Positions 1 through 8,074 of a stretch of DNA of 64,000 bases are shown one piece after another (position 1 is the first letter of the stretch; each line of letters opens with the position of its first letter). The translations under genes and the position numbers were made by a program. The DNA is taken from positions 21,951 through 85,950 of the forward strand of contig JBBQTB010000023.1 of assembly GCA_038213375.1 (NCBI GenBank). Direction: 5' to 3'. The notes below the pieces were generated by a model. The model made no database searches. It was not told where the DNA came from and saw only the letters and a program-made list of their open reading frames with translations. This stretch comes from JAAUTT01 sp038213375 (GTDB lineage Bacteria > Bacteroidota > Bacteroidia > Bacteroidales > JAAUTT01).

Positions 1-2
1 TT

Positions 3-398
3 CCCGGTAAAAACCGCGTGGAAGAAATACGTAATTACGCAAAGCTGGCTGGTTTAAAACGTATTGGAATTGCCAACTGTGTAACAATACAGAAAGAAGC
101 TAACATGCTTAAAGAAACGCTGGGTAGTGAATTTGAAGTATATGCCATTAACTGCAAATGTGGAAAAGTACCGGCCAGTGAATTTTTGGGAGCCGACGCC
201 AAAGGTATATCGTGCAACCCTGCCGGACAAGCCGATTTTTTGGCAGAAAGAAATACCGAACTTAATGTTGTAATGGGTTTATGCGTTGGTCACGATTTGG
301 TTTTCTCGACCAAGTCCCAAGCCCCAATTACTACGCTTATTGTGAAAGATAGGGAACACAAGCATAACCCAATGGAAACTTTTAATCAAAATAAATAA
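3..398 (+). CDS. DUF1847 family metal-binding-like protein (5' partial)
   Basis: The reading frame is already open at the first bases of the window, so the start lies upstream; the GTG at 18 is not a convincing start. The visible 130 or so residues carry spaced cysteines (GIANC, INCKCGK, GISCNPAGQ, MGLCVGHD) typical of DUF1847, a small protein family presumed to bind metal, whose biochemical role is not known. It ends 9 bp before a secreted rhodanese, so it probably belongs to the same operon, which handles sulfane sulfur and thiols. Family assignment is by pattern recognition; function is not claimed. Confidence 0.7.
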   Translation, partial: PGKNRVEEIRNYAKLAGLKRIGIANCVTIQKEANMLKETLGSEFEVYAINCKCGKVPASEFLGADAKGISCNPAGQADFLAERNTELNVVMGLCVGHDLVFSTKSQAPITTLIVKDREHKHNPMETFNQNK

Positions 399-407
399 TA
401 TAAAACA

Positions 408-794
408 ATGAAAAATAGACTATTAATAACACTCATAGCATTATCTATAACGGGGACTTTTATTCACGCACAGCAAATAAAACCAATAAACTCCGCCGAA
501 GTAAACGCAATACTTCAGAAAGACAAGCAATTGGTGGTACTCGATGTGCGGACCCCCGAAGAGTTTAGCGCGGGGCATATCAAAGGTGCCATTAATATCG
601 ACATCAAACAGCCCGACGCCCTCTCTAAAATCGATAAGCTCGACCATAATGCCAAATACATTGTGCATTGCCGCACTAGTCACCGTAGCAAAATTGCGGT
701 TGACCATATGGTACAAAGCGGGTTTAAAAACTTATATCAAATGATGGATGGGTTTAATGGATGGAGCCAGAACAACCTACCATCAGTGAAATAG
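408..794 (+). CDS. Secreted single-domain rhodanese
   Basis: A 128-residue protein with an N-terminal Sec signal peptide (hydrophobic LLITLIALSITGTF, cleavage near IHA-QQ) followed by one rhodanese domain. The LDVRTPEEFSAGHI motif and the active-site loop HCRTSHRS, with the persulfide-carrying Cys near residue 88, are intact, so a sulfur-transferase role in the periplasm is likely. It is followed after 33 bp by a cytoplasmic persulfide reductase with three more rhodanese domains. The natural sulfur donor and acceptor cannot be read from sequence. Confidence 0.88.
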   Translation: MKNRLLITLIALSITGTFIHAQQIKPINSAEVNAILQKDKQLVVLDVRTPEEFSAGHIKGAINIDIKQPDALSKIDKLDHNAKYIVHCRTSHRSKIAVDHMVQSGFKNLYQMMDGFNGWSQNNLPSVK

Positions 795-827
795 GTAACA
801 TTTTCAAACAAAACAGAATTTAAACAA

Positions 828-3098
828 ATGGAAAAAATAGTAATTATAGGCGGGGTGGCCGCCGGAGCAACAGCCGCAGCCAAAGTACGCCGCATTTCAG
901 CATCAGCACAAATAACCATGATTGAGGCTGGTCCCGACATTTCGTTTGCCAACTGTGGGTTGCCGTATTACATAGGAGGCGACATAAAAAGCCGCTCCAA
1001 ACTGATATTACAAAGCCCTGAAAGCTTTAAAGAACAGTACGACGTTGATGTTTATACACATACGCTCGTTTCGACTATCGACAGGGTTGCACACAAAATA
1101 AAGACAGTTGATATACGTAGCGGAGAACAAAAAACATTTGAATACACCAAGTTGATCCTTGCCCAGGGCGGACGCCCTGTTACCCCAACGCTTCCGGGAG
1201 CAAATTTAGAACATGTTTTTACCTTGTGGACATTGCAAGACATGGATAAAATTGCCCTTCATTTGAATGAAAAGAAACCCAAAAATGCAGTTGTGGTTGG
1301 CGGCGGTTTTATTGGTCTCGAAATGGTTGAAGCTCTGGTAAAGCGCGGACTTAAAGTACATGTAGTAGAAATGATGCCGCATGTTATGAGCATTATGGAT
1401 GCCGAAACTGCCGGGTATATAGAAAACGAACTACTTTCATACGGCGTTGAAATACACACCAATGTTGGAGTTAGTGAAATTTTGCCACATGCTGTTAAAC
1501 TAGAAAATGGCTCGTTGCTCGAAGCTGATATGGTATTATTGTCGATTGGAGTTCGTCCAACATTACAATTAGCCAAAGAAGCTGGGCTTGAGTTAGGAGA
1601 AGCTGGTGGTTTATTGGTAAATTCGCAGTTACAAACCAGCGACCCCGATATTTTTGCAGCAGGCGATATGGTTGAAATAGTACATCGGGTAAATGGTAAA
1701 AAAATACGCATACCTTTAGCCGGACCAGCAAACAGACAAGGCCGTATTGCAGCCGAAAATGTTTTGGGTGGAAACCACGAATATAAAGGAGCTTTGGGAA
1801 CTTCGGTGGTGCGTGTTTTCGAAGCGGTTGCAGGTACTACCGGACTTTCGCTCAAACAAGCCCGTACAGCCGGAATCGATGCTGATGCAGTAGTAGTCCA
1901 TAAAGAACATCATACCTCGTATTATCCGAATGCCGAAATGGTAACAGTTACCTTGGTTTATGACCGGAATACCGGAATGATCTTAGGCGGACAAACGGCA
2001 GGATACAAAGGAGCCGACAAACGATTAGACGTTATTGCCACTGCTACAGCCTCAAAATTAACCATTCACGACCTTGCCGATATAGACTTCGCCTACTCAC
2101 CACCAATTGGTACAGCCAACGATGCTTTAAACATGGCGGCTTACACTGCCGAAAACAAGTTGTCCGGTTTTAGTCCTTCGGTAACAGTTGCGGAACTCGA
2201 TGGTTATGTTGAGGGTAAAAACCCGCTGTTCGTGGATGTGAGGGACATTTTTTCCTTCGAGAAAAACCATATTACCGGTGCTAGCAACATACCGTTGGAA
2301 TTACTTTTGAAACAAATACATGCCATACCATCAAACAGATTAATTGTTGTTTATGATGAAACTGGCAAAAAAGGACACCAGGCACTTCGCCAACTATTTG
2401 GTGCAGGTTTTAAACAGGTAACCAATATTTCGGGGGGGTATATGTCCCTGCAACGCCAAGCACGTGCTATTGGGTTTAAGAATATTAAACTTGAAATTAT
2501 GCCTATCCAATTAAAAACGGTTAGTGCCGAAGAAAATATTGAAAATATCAAAACCGAAATTAAACAAACAAATCAAAATATGCCAATTATTGTGGATGTT
2601 AGAACCGCGGGCGAATTTAAATCCGGAGCTTACCCAGATGCTGTGAATATTCCGGTGGATGAATTACCCCGGCGATTTGCAGAAATAGGCAATCATCTTT
2701 CAAGGGATATTACAGTGTATTGTGCTTCAGGAGCCCGTTCCGCTTATGCCGAAAATTTGCTGAGGCAAATGGGCTTTACGAACGTAAAAAATGGCGGAGG
2801 TATTACTTCTATGATGTCTCGTCAGGTAAGCAAATCAAACACATCCGCATCAAATGGGCCATTGATTATTGATGTTAGAACTATACAGGAGTTTAAGGGC
2901 GGAGCATATCCCGGTGCTGTTAACATTCCACTGGATGAATTACCTAATCATATGAATGAACTAGGAAGCCTTACAAGGGATATAACCGTTTATTGTGCCT
3001 CTGGTGGCCGTTCATCGTATGCTCAACGTATATTAGGTCAAGCGGGTTTTACGAATGTAAAAAATGGTGGTGGAATTATGCAAATGATGAGTAAATAA
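828..3098 (+). CDS. CoA-disulfide/persulfide reductase with three C-terminal rhodanese domains
   Basis: A 756-residue FAD- and NAD(P)H-dependent flavoprotein. The first 450 or so residues are the CoADR/NADH-dependent persulfide reductase fold: FAD-binding IIGGVAAGATAA at the N-terminus, redox Cys at residue 43 in NCGLPYY (the position of the catalytic Cys in this family), NAD-binding VVVGGGFIGLE, and IFAAGDM for FAD. Three rhodanese domains follow, at about 460-550, 580-665 and 675-755. The second and third have active-site loops CASGARS (Cys632) and CASGGRS (Cys723) and are very alike, pointing to a tandem duplication. The first has VYDETGKKG where the Cys loop should be and is probably non-catalytic. 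Known relatives carry one rhodanese. Likely role: reducing CoA/glutathione persulfides or polysulfide in the cytoplasm. Confidence 0.9.
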   Translation: MEKIVIIGGVAAGATAAAKVRRISASAQITMIEAGPDISFANCGLPYYIGGDIKSRSKLILQSPESFKEQYDVDVYTHTLVSTIDRVAHKIKTVDIRSGEQKTFEYTKLILAQGGRPVTPTLPGANLEHVFTLWTLQDMDKIALHLNEKKPKNAVVVGGGFIGLEMVEALVKRGLKVHVVEMMPHVMSIMDAETAGYIENELLSYGVEIHTNVGVSEILPHAVKLENGSLLEADMVLLSIGVRPTLQLAKEAGLELGEAGGLLVNSQLQTSDPDIFAAGDMVEIVHRVNGKKIRIPLAGPANRQGRIAAENVLGGNHEYKGALGTSVVRVFEAVAGTTGLSLKQARTAGIDADAVVVHKEHHTSYYPNAEMVTVTLVYDRNTGMILGGQTAGYKGADKRLDVIATATASKLTIHDLADIDFAYSPPIGTANDALNMAAYTAENKLSGFSPSVTVAELDGYVEGKNPLFVDVRDIFSFEKNHITGASNIPLELLLKQIHAIPSNRLIVVYDETGKKGHQALRQLFGAGFKQVTNISGGYMSLQRQARAIGFKNIKLEIMPIQLKTVSAEENIENIKTEIKQTNQNMPIIVDVRTAGEFKSGAYPDAVNIPVDELPRRFAEIGNHLSRDITVYCASGARSAYAENLLRQMGFTNVKNGGGITSMMSRQVSKSNTSASNGPLIIDVRTIQEFKGGAYPGAVNIPLDELPNHMNELGSLTRDITVYCASGGRSSYAQRILGQAGFTNVKNGGGIMQMMSK

Positions 3099-3116
3099 TA
3101 AATAATCGTAACAGCT

Positions 3117-3434
3117 ATGTTTGAAACAATAAAAAACCTATTAGGTTTAAAGACAACCAACTATGCCCAATTAATGGAAGAGGGCGCAATAATTATAGAT
3201 GTGCGTACCAGCGGTGAATTTTCAACTGGACACATCAAAGGTTCAATCAACATACCCGTTGATAAACTCGCTCACAACCTTAACAAGTTGAAAGCCAAAA
3301 ATAAATCCATTATTACATGTTGTGCATCGGGAGCTAGAAGTGCAGCCGCTAAAAGCATTTTGAAATCACATGGCTATGAAAATGTCTTCAATGGTGGTGC
3401 GTGGCATCGGTTAAACATAAAATTAAATAATTAA
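3117..3434 (+). CDS. Cytoplasmic single-domain rhodanese
   Basis: A 105-residue one-domain rhodanese without a signal peptide. It has IIDVRTSGEFSTGHIKGS and an active-site loop CCASGARS with two adjacent cysteines (68 and 69), the second in the catalytic position. It lies 18 bp after the rhodanese-fused reductase and resembles that protein's last two domains, so it may come from the same duplication series. With the neighbours, it brings the number of rhodanese domains in 3 kb to five. Confidence 0.88.
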   Translation: MFETIKNLLGLKTTNYAQLMEEGAIIIDVRTSGEFSTGHIKGSINIPVDKLAHNLNKLKAKNKSIITCCASGARSAAAKSILKSHGYENVFNGGAWHRLNIKLNN

Positions 3435-3445
3435 AAATTGAACAA

Positions 3446-3691
3446 ATGGAAAATAATTGCGAAGTAAAGCCAAGGCCAAAGACGATAAAAGAATTTTTTA
3501 CGTCCAGGTATTTTTTGAGACCGTTCATTGGCGCTGCGATAGGTGGTTTAGCAGGATTTTTATATTATCATTTTGTAGGTTGCGCCTCCGGTACCTGTGC
3601 AATCACAAGTAGCCCCTATATGAGCACTCTTTGGGGTGGCATGATGGGGTTGTTTGTGGTAAGCAGTCCTTGTAGCAATGGGAAATGTTAA
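3446..3691 (+). CDS. Small two-helix membrane protein, DUF6132-like
   Basis: An 81-residue protein with a hydrophobic segment FIGAAIGGLAGFLYYHFVG and a second near STLWGGMMGLFVV. The loop between them has cysteines (GCASGTCAI), and the tail ends in PCSNGKC. This pattern resembles DUF6132 proteins, which often accompany rhodaneses in Bacteroidota. The Cys pairs suggest a thiol or metal-related role at the inner membrane, but that is inference. It starts 11 bp after the preceding rhodanese gene. Confidence 0.6.
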   Translation: MENNCEVKPRPKTIKEFFTSRYFLRPFIGAAIGGLAGFLYYHFVGCASGTCAITSSPYMSTLWGGMMGLFVVSSPCSNGKC

Positions 3692-3771
3692 TAATTGAAC
3701 CATGAATTTTGAGCTGAATAATCAATATTTCGTTTAGGATCCTTTTTCAAAAATCTAAAAATCTAAATAAT

Positions 3772-4422
3772 ATGAGTTTAGTGGAGATTAATAAGAGATA
3801 TAACGAACTGGCTGCATCAGATTGTTGCCTGTCTTGCGGGGGAGCTGTAAACTACGCCATGGCAGAGCCCAATGAAGTTTGTGTTGATTTGGGTAGCGGA
3901 CGTGGCACTGATGTGATGCGTCTTGCTGAAGCGGTTGGTACAAGTGGGTTTGTGTTCGGCATCGACATTTCGGAAGGGATGATTGAAAAAGCATATAGTA
4001 CTGCCGAACGACTTGGCATTACCAACGTCAAATTCATTCATAGCAATTTAGAGAACATACGGTTAAACGATGCCATTGCTAACCTTGTCATCTCAAATTG
4101 TACGATAAATCATGCGTCGGACAAACAGGCCGTTTGGAATGAAATATATAGGATATTAAAAAAGGGAGGACGATTTGTGGTAAGCGACATTTATTCCATC
4201 ACTCAGGTGCCTAACGAATATAAAAATGATCCTGTGGCTATTGCTGAATGCTGGGCAGGTTCTGTAACCCGCGCAGAATACCTGAAACAACTTGAAAAAG
4301 CAGGTTTTTCAGCAGTGACTATTTTTGAAGAATCGATGCCTTATGAAAAAGGAAAAATACAGGTTTCCAGTTGGACCATTTCTGGGAAAAAACCTACTGA
4401 AAACACAATGAAAAACCATTAA
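3772..4422 (+). CDS. ArsM-like SAM-dependent methyltransferase
   Basis: A 216-residue class I methyltransferase. Motif I is VDLGSGRGTD, followed by GIDISEGMIEKA; the VISNCTINHASDK stretch matches the VISNCVINLSPDK signature of arsenite methyltransferases, including the conserved Cys. A second Cys (ECWAGS) aligns with the other arsenic-binding Cys of ArsM, and the N-terminus has an extra CCLSCGG motif. It is shorter than typical ArsM (about 280-380 residues). The arsenic link is family inference; another soft metalloid or thiol substrate is equally possible given the persulfide and thioredoxin neighbours. Confidence 0.72.
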   Translation: MSLVEINKRYNELAASDCCLSCGGAVNYAMAEPNEVCVDLGSGRGTDVMRLAEAVGTSGFVFGIDISEGMIEKAYSTAERLGITNVKFIHSNLENIRLNDAIANLVISNCTINHASDKQAVWNEIYRILKKGGRFVVSDIYSITQVPNEYKNDPVAIAECWAGSVTRAEYLKQLEKAGFSAVTIFEESMPYEKGKIQVSSWTISGKKPTENTMKNH

Positions 4423-4442
4423 TAATCAGTAATTTTATAATC

Positions 4443-4901
4443 ATGAGAAAAAGTATAGTAGCTATAACACTTGGCCTGGGGATATTGTTAAGCAATTGTA
4501 ATGCCGGGAATCCGGAAAAATCAAAGAGTACCAATACTCCTGGAAATGTAATTGTGATGAACAATGATATGTTTAAACAAAAGGTTTTCAATTACACAAT
4601 CAACAAAGAGTGGAAGTACGAAGGAAACTTACCTGCCATTATTGACTTTTATGCCAGTTGGTGTGGTCCTTGCCGAACCTTGTCACCAAGGGTTGAAGAA
4701 ATTGCAAAGGAATATGCAGGAAAGATAGTTGTTTATAAGGTCGATACCGATGCCGAGCAATTACTATCTCAAAGCCTTGGAATAACTAGTTTGCCAACCC
4801 TTCTGTTTATTCCGCTTAAAGGCAAACCTCAGTCCACAATGGGCGCTGTGCCGAAAGAAACCCTGGTGAAAACAATCAATGATGTTTTATTAGTTAAATA
4901 A
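4443..4901 (+). CDS. Lipoprotein thioredoxin
   Basis: A 152-residue thioredoxin-fold protein with a lipoprotein signal peptide (hydrophobic segment then lipobox LLSNC), so it is probably anchored in the cell envelope facing the periplasm. The active site WCGPC is at about residues 73-77 and the cis-Pro motif SLPTLL follows. It lies between the ArsM-like methyltransferase and the short Cys-containing peptide gene, and 1.5 kb upstream of a thioredoxin reductase fusion. It is a plausible periplasmic end of a thiol relay. Confidence 0.88.
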   Translation: MRKSIVAITLGLGILLSNCNAGNPEKSKSTNTPGNVIVMNNDMFKQKVFNYTINKEWKYEGNLPAIIDFYASWCGPCRTLSPRVEEIAKEYAGKIVVYKVDTDAEQLLSQSLGITSLPTLLFIPLKGKPQSTMGAVPKETLVKTINDVLLVK

Positions 4902-4921
4902 ATTCCTTAATACCATTAAAT

Positions 4922-5020
4922 ATGAAAAGTTTGATCAGAAAAAAAGAAGTTGAGTCAAAGGCAAAAGTTGCCCAATGTTGTGCCAAAATATCAAAAACCG
5001 TTGCAGGCTGCCACGATTAA
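4922..5020 (+). CDS. Candidate RiPP precursor peptide (32 residues, CC..C)
   Basis: A short ATG-to-TAA frame encoding 32 residues: a charged N-terminal half (MKSLIRKKEVESKAKV) that could be a leader, then AQCCAKISKTVAGCHD with three Cys. It sits 20 bp after the thioredoxin lipoprotein and directly upstream of a radical SAM/SPASM enzyme, the usual place for a peptide substrate. A hairpin with a T-run separates the two genes, an arrangement that would give more precursor than maturase. I recognise no known precursor family in it. The ORF and hairpin are direct observations; the precursor role is inferred from position, size and composition. Confidence 0.7.
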   Translation: MKSLIRKKEVESKAKVAQCCAKISKTVAGCHD

Positions 5021-5032
5021 TATTTTAGCGCA

Positions 5033-5063
5033 AAAGAGTGCTGCATTGTGTAGCACTCTTTTT
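5033..5063 (+). terminator. Hairpin with T-run between precursor peptide and maturase
   Basis: AAAGAGTGCT (5033-5042) pairs perfectly with AGCACTCTTT (5052-5061) around a 9-nt loop, followed by T residues. It is 12 bp after the peptide stop and 26 bp before the maturase start. It can act as an intrinsic terminator or partial attenuator, so that the short peptide mRNA is made in excess. Confidence 0.75.
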
Positions 5064-5088
5064 AGAACACTTCTAAATCATACCAAAA

Positions 5089-6411
5089 ATGCAATTCTCA
5101 AAACACAACATATTTTCAAAAATTAAAGATTCCGAAAATTTCTTTATCGTCAATCTTTTATCCGGCAATGCCGATATTTTAAGTATTGACGAAGCTAAAA
5201 CGATTCAAAAACTCAAAAACAATGAAGTCATTTCCAAAGATGCATTTATAAACGATCTATTGGAAAAAGGGTATCTGGTGGACGAAAATGAAGAAAATAA
5301 ACTATTTCGTCGTAAATACCTCGATTTTATTGATACCCGGGATAATGATGAAATACAATTATTCTTTGTTCCCAACTATAGCTGTAATTTTGCCTGTACA
5401 TACTGTTATCAGGACGAATACGCTCCTTCTCAGGGTGTATTATCGTTCGAAATCATAGATTCGTTTTTTATATACATTCAAAAAGAGTTTGCCGGAAAAC
5501 GAAAATACATTACTGTGTTTGGCGGAGAACCATTACTGAATTCTCTAAAACAAAAAGAACTTATCTCATACCTCATTCAACAGGCTAATGCTACTCATAT
5601 TGATGTTTGCTTTGTTACAAACGGGTATACATTAGCAGAATATATCGAAATATTAAAACAGGGAAATGTTCGGGAAATCCAGATCACCATGGATGGAACT
5701 TCTTCAGTTCACAATGCCCGGCGTTTCTTAAAAGGAGGCGGAGGAACCTTTGACAAAATAGTTGAAGGAGTTGATGCCTGTATTGCCAATCGTTTGACAG
5801 TAAATTTAAGGATGGTCATTGATAATGAGAACATTGATAATCTTTCAGATTTGGCTCAATTTGCCATTGACAAAGGCTGGACTTCAAGTAACTATTTCAA
5901 AACACAAATCGGGCGAAATTATGAACTACATCATTGCCAGTCGGCCTCTGTTAAACTTTTTAACCGTGTTTCATTATACGAAAAGTTGTATGCACTTACC
6001 AATCAATATCCCCATATTTTAGAATTTTACAAACCAGCATATTCCATTTCCAAATTTCTTTCTGAAAATGGCGGTTTACCTGACCCGTTGTTTGATTCCT
6101 GTCCTGCATGTAAGACAGAATGGGCATTCGACTATACCGGTCACATTTACCCATGCACAGCCACTGTCGGCAAGGCAGACGAATCATTAGGGACATTTTA
6201 CCCTGAACTTTCGAAGAAAACGGAAATTGTTAATCAATGGGAAATGCGGGATGTATCTTCAATTCCAGAATGCAAAAATTGCAATGTTCAGTTGGCTTGT
6301 GGCGGAGGTTGTGGTTCTGTTGCAAAAAATAAAACCGGTACAGTTTGTTCCTCAGATTGCCGACCGGTAAAAGAATTGCTGGAATTAGGTTTTGGTGCAT
6401 ATTTTAAATAA
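5089..6411 (+). CDS. Radical SAM/SPASM peptide maturase
   Basis: A 440-residue enzyme. An N-terminal region of about 90 residues could bind a leader peptide. The radical SAM cluster motif is CNFACTYC (Cys99, 103, 106), followed by GGEPLL. The C-terminal SPASM domain has CPACKTEW, HIYPC, CKNC, CGGGC and CSSDC, enough ligands for two auxiliary [4Fe-4S] clusters. Enzymes of this layout modify ribosomal peptides (thioether, C-C or other radical chemistry). The adjacent 32-residue CC..C peptide is the obvious candidate substrate. No peptidase-exporter or other RiPP gene is nearby, so the product might remain in the cell. Confidence 0.88.
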   Translation: MQFSKHNIFSKIKDSENFFIVNLLSGNADILSIDEAKTIQKLKNNEVISKDAFINDLLEKGYLVDENEENKLFRRKYLDFIDTRDNDEIQLFFVPNYSCNFACTYCYQDEYAPSQGVLSFEIIDSFFIYIQKEFAGKRKYITVFGGEPLLNSLKQKELISYLIQQANATHIDVCFVTNGYTLAEYIEILKQGNVREIQITMDGTSSVHNARRFLKGGGGTFDKIVEGVDACIANRLTVNLRMVIDNENIDNLSDLAQFAIDKGWTSSNYFKTQIGRNYELHHCQSASVKLFNRVSLYEKLYALTNQYPHILEFYKPAYSISKFLSENGGLPDPLFDSCPACKTEWAFDYTGHIYPCTATVGKADESLGTFYPELSKKTEIVNQWEMRDVSSIPECKNCNVQLACGGGCGSVAKNKTGTVCSSDCRPVKELLELGFGAYFK

Positions 6412-6451
6412 CAGATCGGTATAATTTATACATAAGTTAAAACCAACAAAA

Positions 6452-7720
6452 ATGAAAGAGATTAACACGTCTGAATTTGAGAAAGAAATTACCAACGGAG
6501 GCAAAGTTGTTTTAGATTTTTACTCATCCGAATGTCCGCCATGTGAGGCCTTAGCTCCAAAATTTGAAGGTCTGGCAAAATTATATGGAAACGACATTAA
6601 GTTTCTTAAGATCTTCCGTCAACAAAATCGTGAGCTGGCAGATAAACTCGGCGTTAAATCGTCTCCAACATTACTATTTTTCGATCAGGGAAATGAAGTT
6701 GGAAACCGCTTTAGTGGAGGAATTAAACGTAGCGACATCATTCACAACCTCGATGGCTTACTTCCCTCCGATAGGGTAAAAGAAATCAAAGCACAAATAA
6801 AACCGAGTGTATCTGAATATGACGTAATTATTCTTGGTGCCGGACCAGGTGGGCTTACCGCCGGATTATATTTGTGCCAGGCCAAAATCAATACGGTGAT
6901 GGTAGATATTGCCCTGCCTGGTGGCCAGGTGGCTACTACCCATGAAGTTTCGAACTACCCAGGGTTTATTGAACCACAAGCTGGTTACATGCTTTCGCAT
7001 AATATGAGTGAACAAACCAAGCTTTGCGGGACAGTATATAAAGTTGCCGTAGACGTGACCAAAGTTGATCTTGAGAAAAAAGAAATTATTATTGACGAAT
7101 ACGAAACTATTAAGGCAAAGAAAATTGTTATTGCCACAGGTACATCACCCAACGCCACAGGAGCTGCTGGCGAACGCGAACTTAAAGGCAAGGGTATATC
7201 CTACTGTGCCACGTGCGATGCCAAGTATTTTGGTGATAAAGAAGTGGTAGTAATTGGTGGTGGCAACTCTGCCGTTGAAGAATCTGATTTCATTACACGT
7301 TTTGCAAAAAAACTAACCATTGTGCATCAGTTTGATAAGTTTACAGCCAACAAAAAAGCACAGGAGAAGATTTTCGCAAATCCTAAAATATCTACCTTGT
7401 TTCAACATGAGCCACGCTCATTTAAACGCGACGGCGACAAAATGATAACAGAATTGGAAGACATGAAAACCAAGGAGCGCAAAACACTTGTAAGCGATGG
7501 TGTCTTTATATTTATTGGTATGAAACCAAACATCGAATTGTTTAAAGATAAGTTGCTTCTCGATCAGTGGGGCTATATTAAAACCAACGAGGATATGCAA
7601 ACCAGCATCCCAGGCGTATTTGCCGTAGGTGATGTTATTAGTAAAAAATACCGTCAAATTACCACAGCTGTAGCCGATGGAACTATTGCAGCCATTGCTA
7701 TAGCCAAAGAACTGGATTAA
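6452..7720 (+). CDS. Thioredoxin-thioredoxin reductase fusion
   Basis: A 422-residue fusion. Residues 1-105 form a thioredoxin-like domain with active site CPPC (28-31) and SSPTLLFF. From about residue 122 it is a full NADPH thioredoxin reductase: IILGAGPGGLTAG for FAD, redox pair CATC (252-255), VVIGGGNSAVEE for NADPH, and PGVFAVGDV. Known natural fusions (for example in mycobacteria) usually place thioredoxin at the C-terminus; here it is at the N-terminus, and its site is CPPC rather than CGPC. It could reduce the envelope thioredoxin, rhodanese persulfides or the Cys peptide encoded upstream. Confidence 0.9.
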   Translation: MKEINTSEFEKEITNGGKVVLDFYSSECPPCEALAPKFEGLAKLYGNDIKFLKIFRQQNRELADKLGVKSSPTLLFFDQGNEVGNRFSGGIKRSDIIHNLDGLLPSDRVKEIKAQIKPSVSEYDVIILGAGPGGLTAGLYLCQAKINTVMVDIALPGGQVATTHEVSNYPGFIEPQAGYMLSHNMSEQTKLCGTVYKVAVDVTKVDLEKKEIIIDEYETIKAKKIVIATGTSPNATGAAGERELKGKGISYCATCDAKYFGDKEVVVIGGGNSAVEESDFITRFAKKLTIVHQFDKFTANKKAQEKIFANPKISTLFQHEPRSFKRDGDKMITELEDMKTKERKTLVSDGVFIFIGMKPNIELFKDKLLLDQWGYIKTNEDMQTSIPGVFAVGDVISKKYRQITTAVADGTIAAIAIAKELD

Positions 7721-7753
7721 TCATTATTTAATATTAACCTAAAAATCATTAAC

Positions 7754-7960
7754 ATGAAAAAGAACATGGGAACTATTGACAAGGTAATCAGGATACTGAT
7801 CGCCATTGCAGTTGCAGTATTGTATTTTACCGGTATCATTTCCGGCACTGTAGCCATTGTATTGCTGATATTTGCGGTAATATTTATTCTTACCAGTGTA
7901 ATTAGCTTTTGTCCGTTGTACTTTCCGTTTGGCATAAATACGGGCGCGAAAAAGGAATAA
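7754..7960 (+). CDS. DUF2892 (YgaP-type) small membrane protein
   Basis: A 68-residue protein, MKKNMGTIDKVIRILIA then two hydrophobic helices (VAVLYFTGIISG and VAIVLLIFAVIFILTSV) and SFCPLYFPFGI. This matches the DUF2892 domain, which in E. coli YgaP is fused to a membrane rhodanese. Its presence near five rhodanese domains fits the sulfur context. It lies 33 bp after the reductase fusion. Confidence 0.85.
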   Translation: MKKNMGTIDKVIRILIAIAVAVLYFTGIISGTVAIVLLIFAVIFILTSVISFCPLYFPFGINTGAKKE

Positions 7961-8074
7961 AGCAAAAAGTGCTATATCGCGAAGTTGCAAAGAAATACAA
8001 AACTGAGTATTACCGCTTTGCAGCTACGCGTTTGTCTTTAAATCAAAATTTATTAACCCAATTATTTTAAAACG

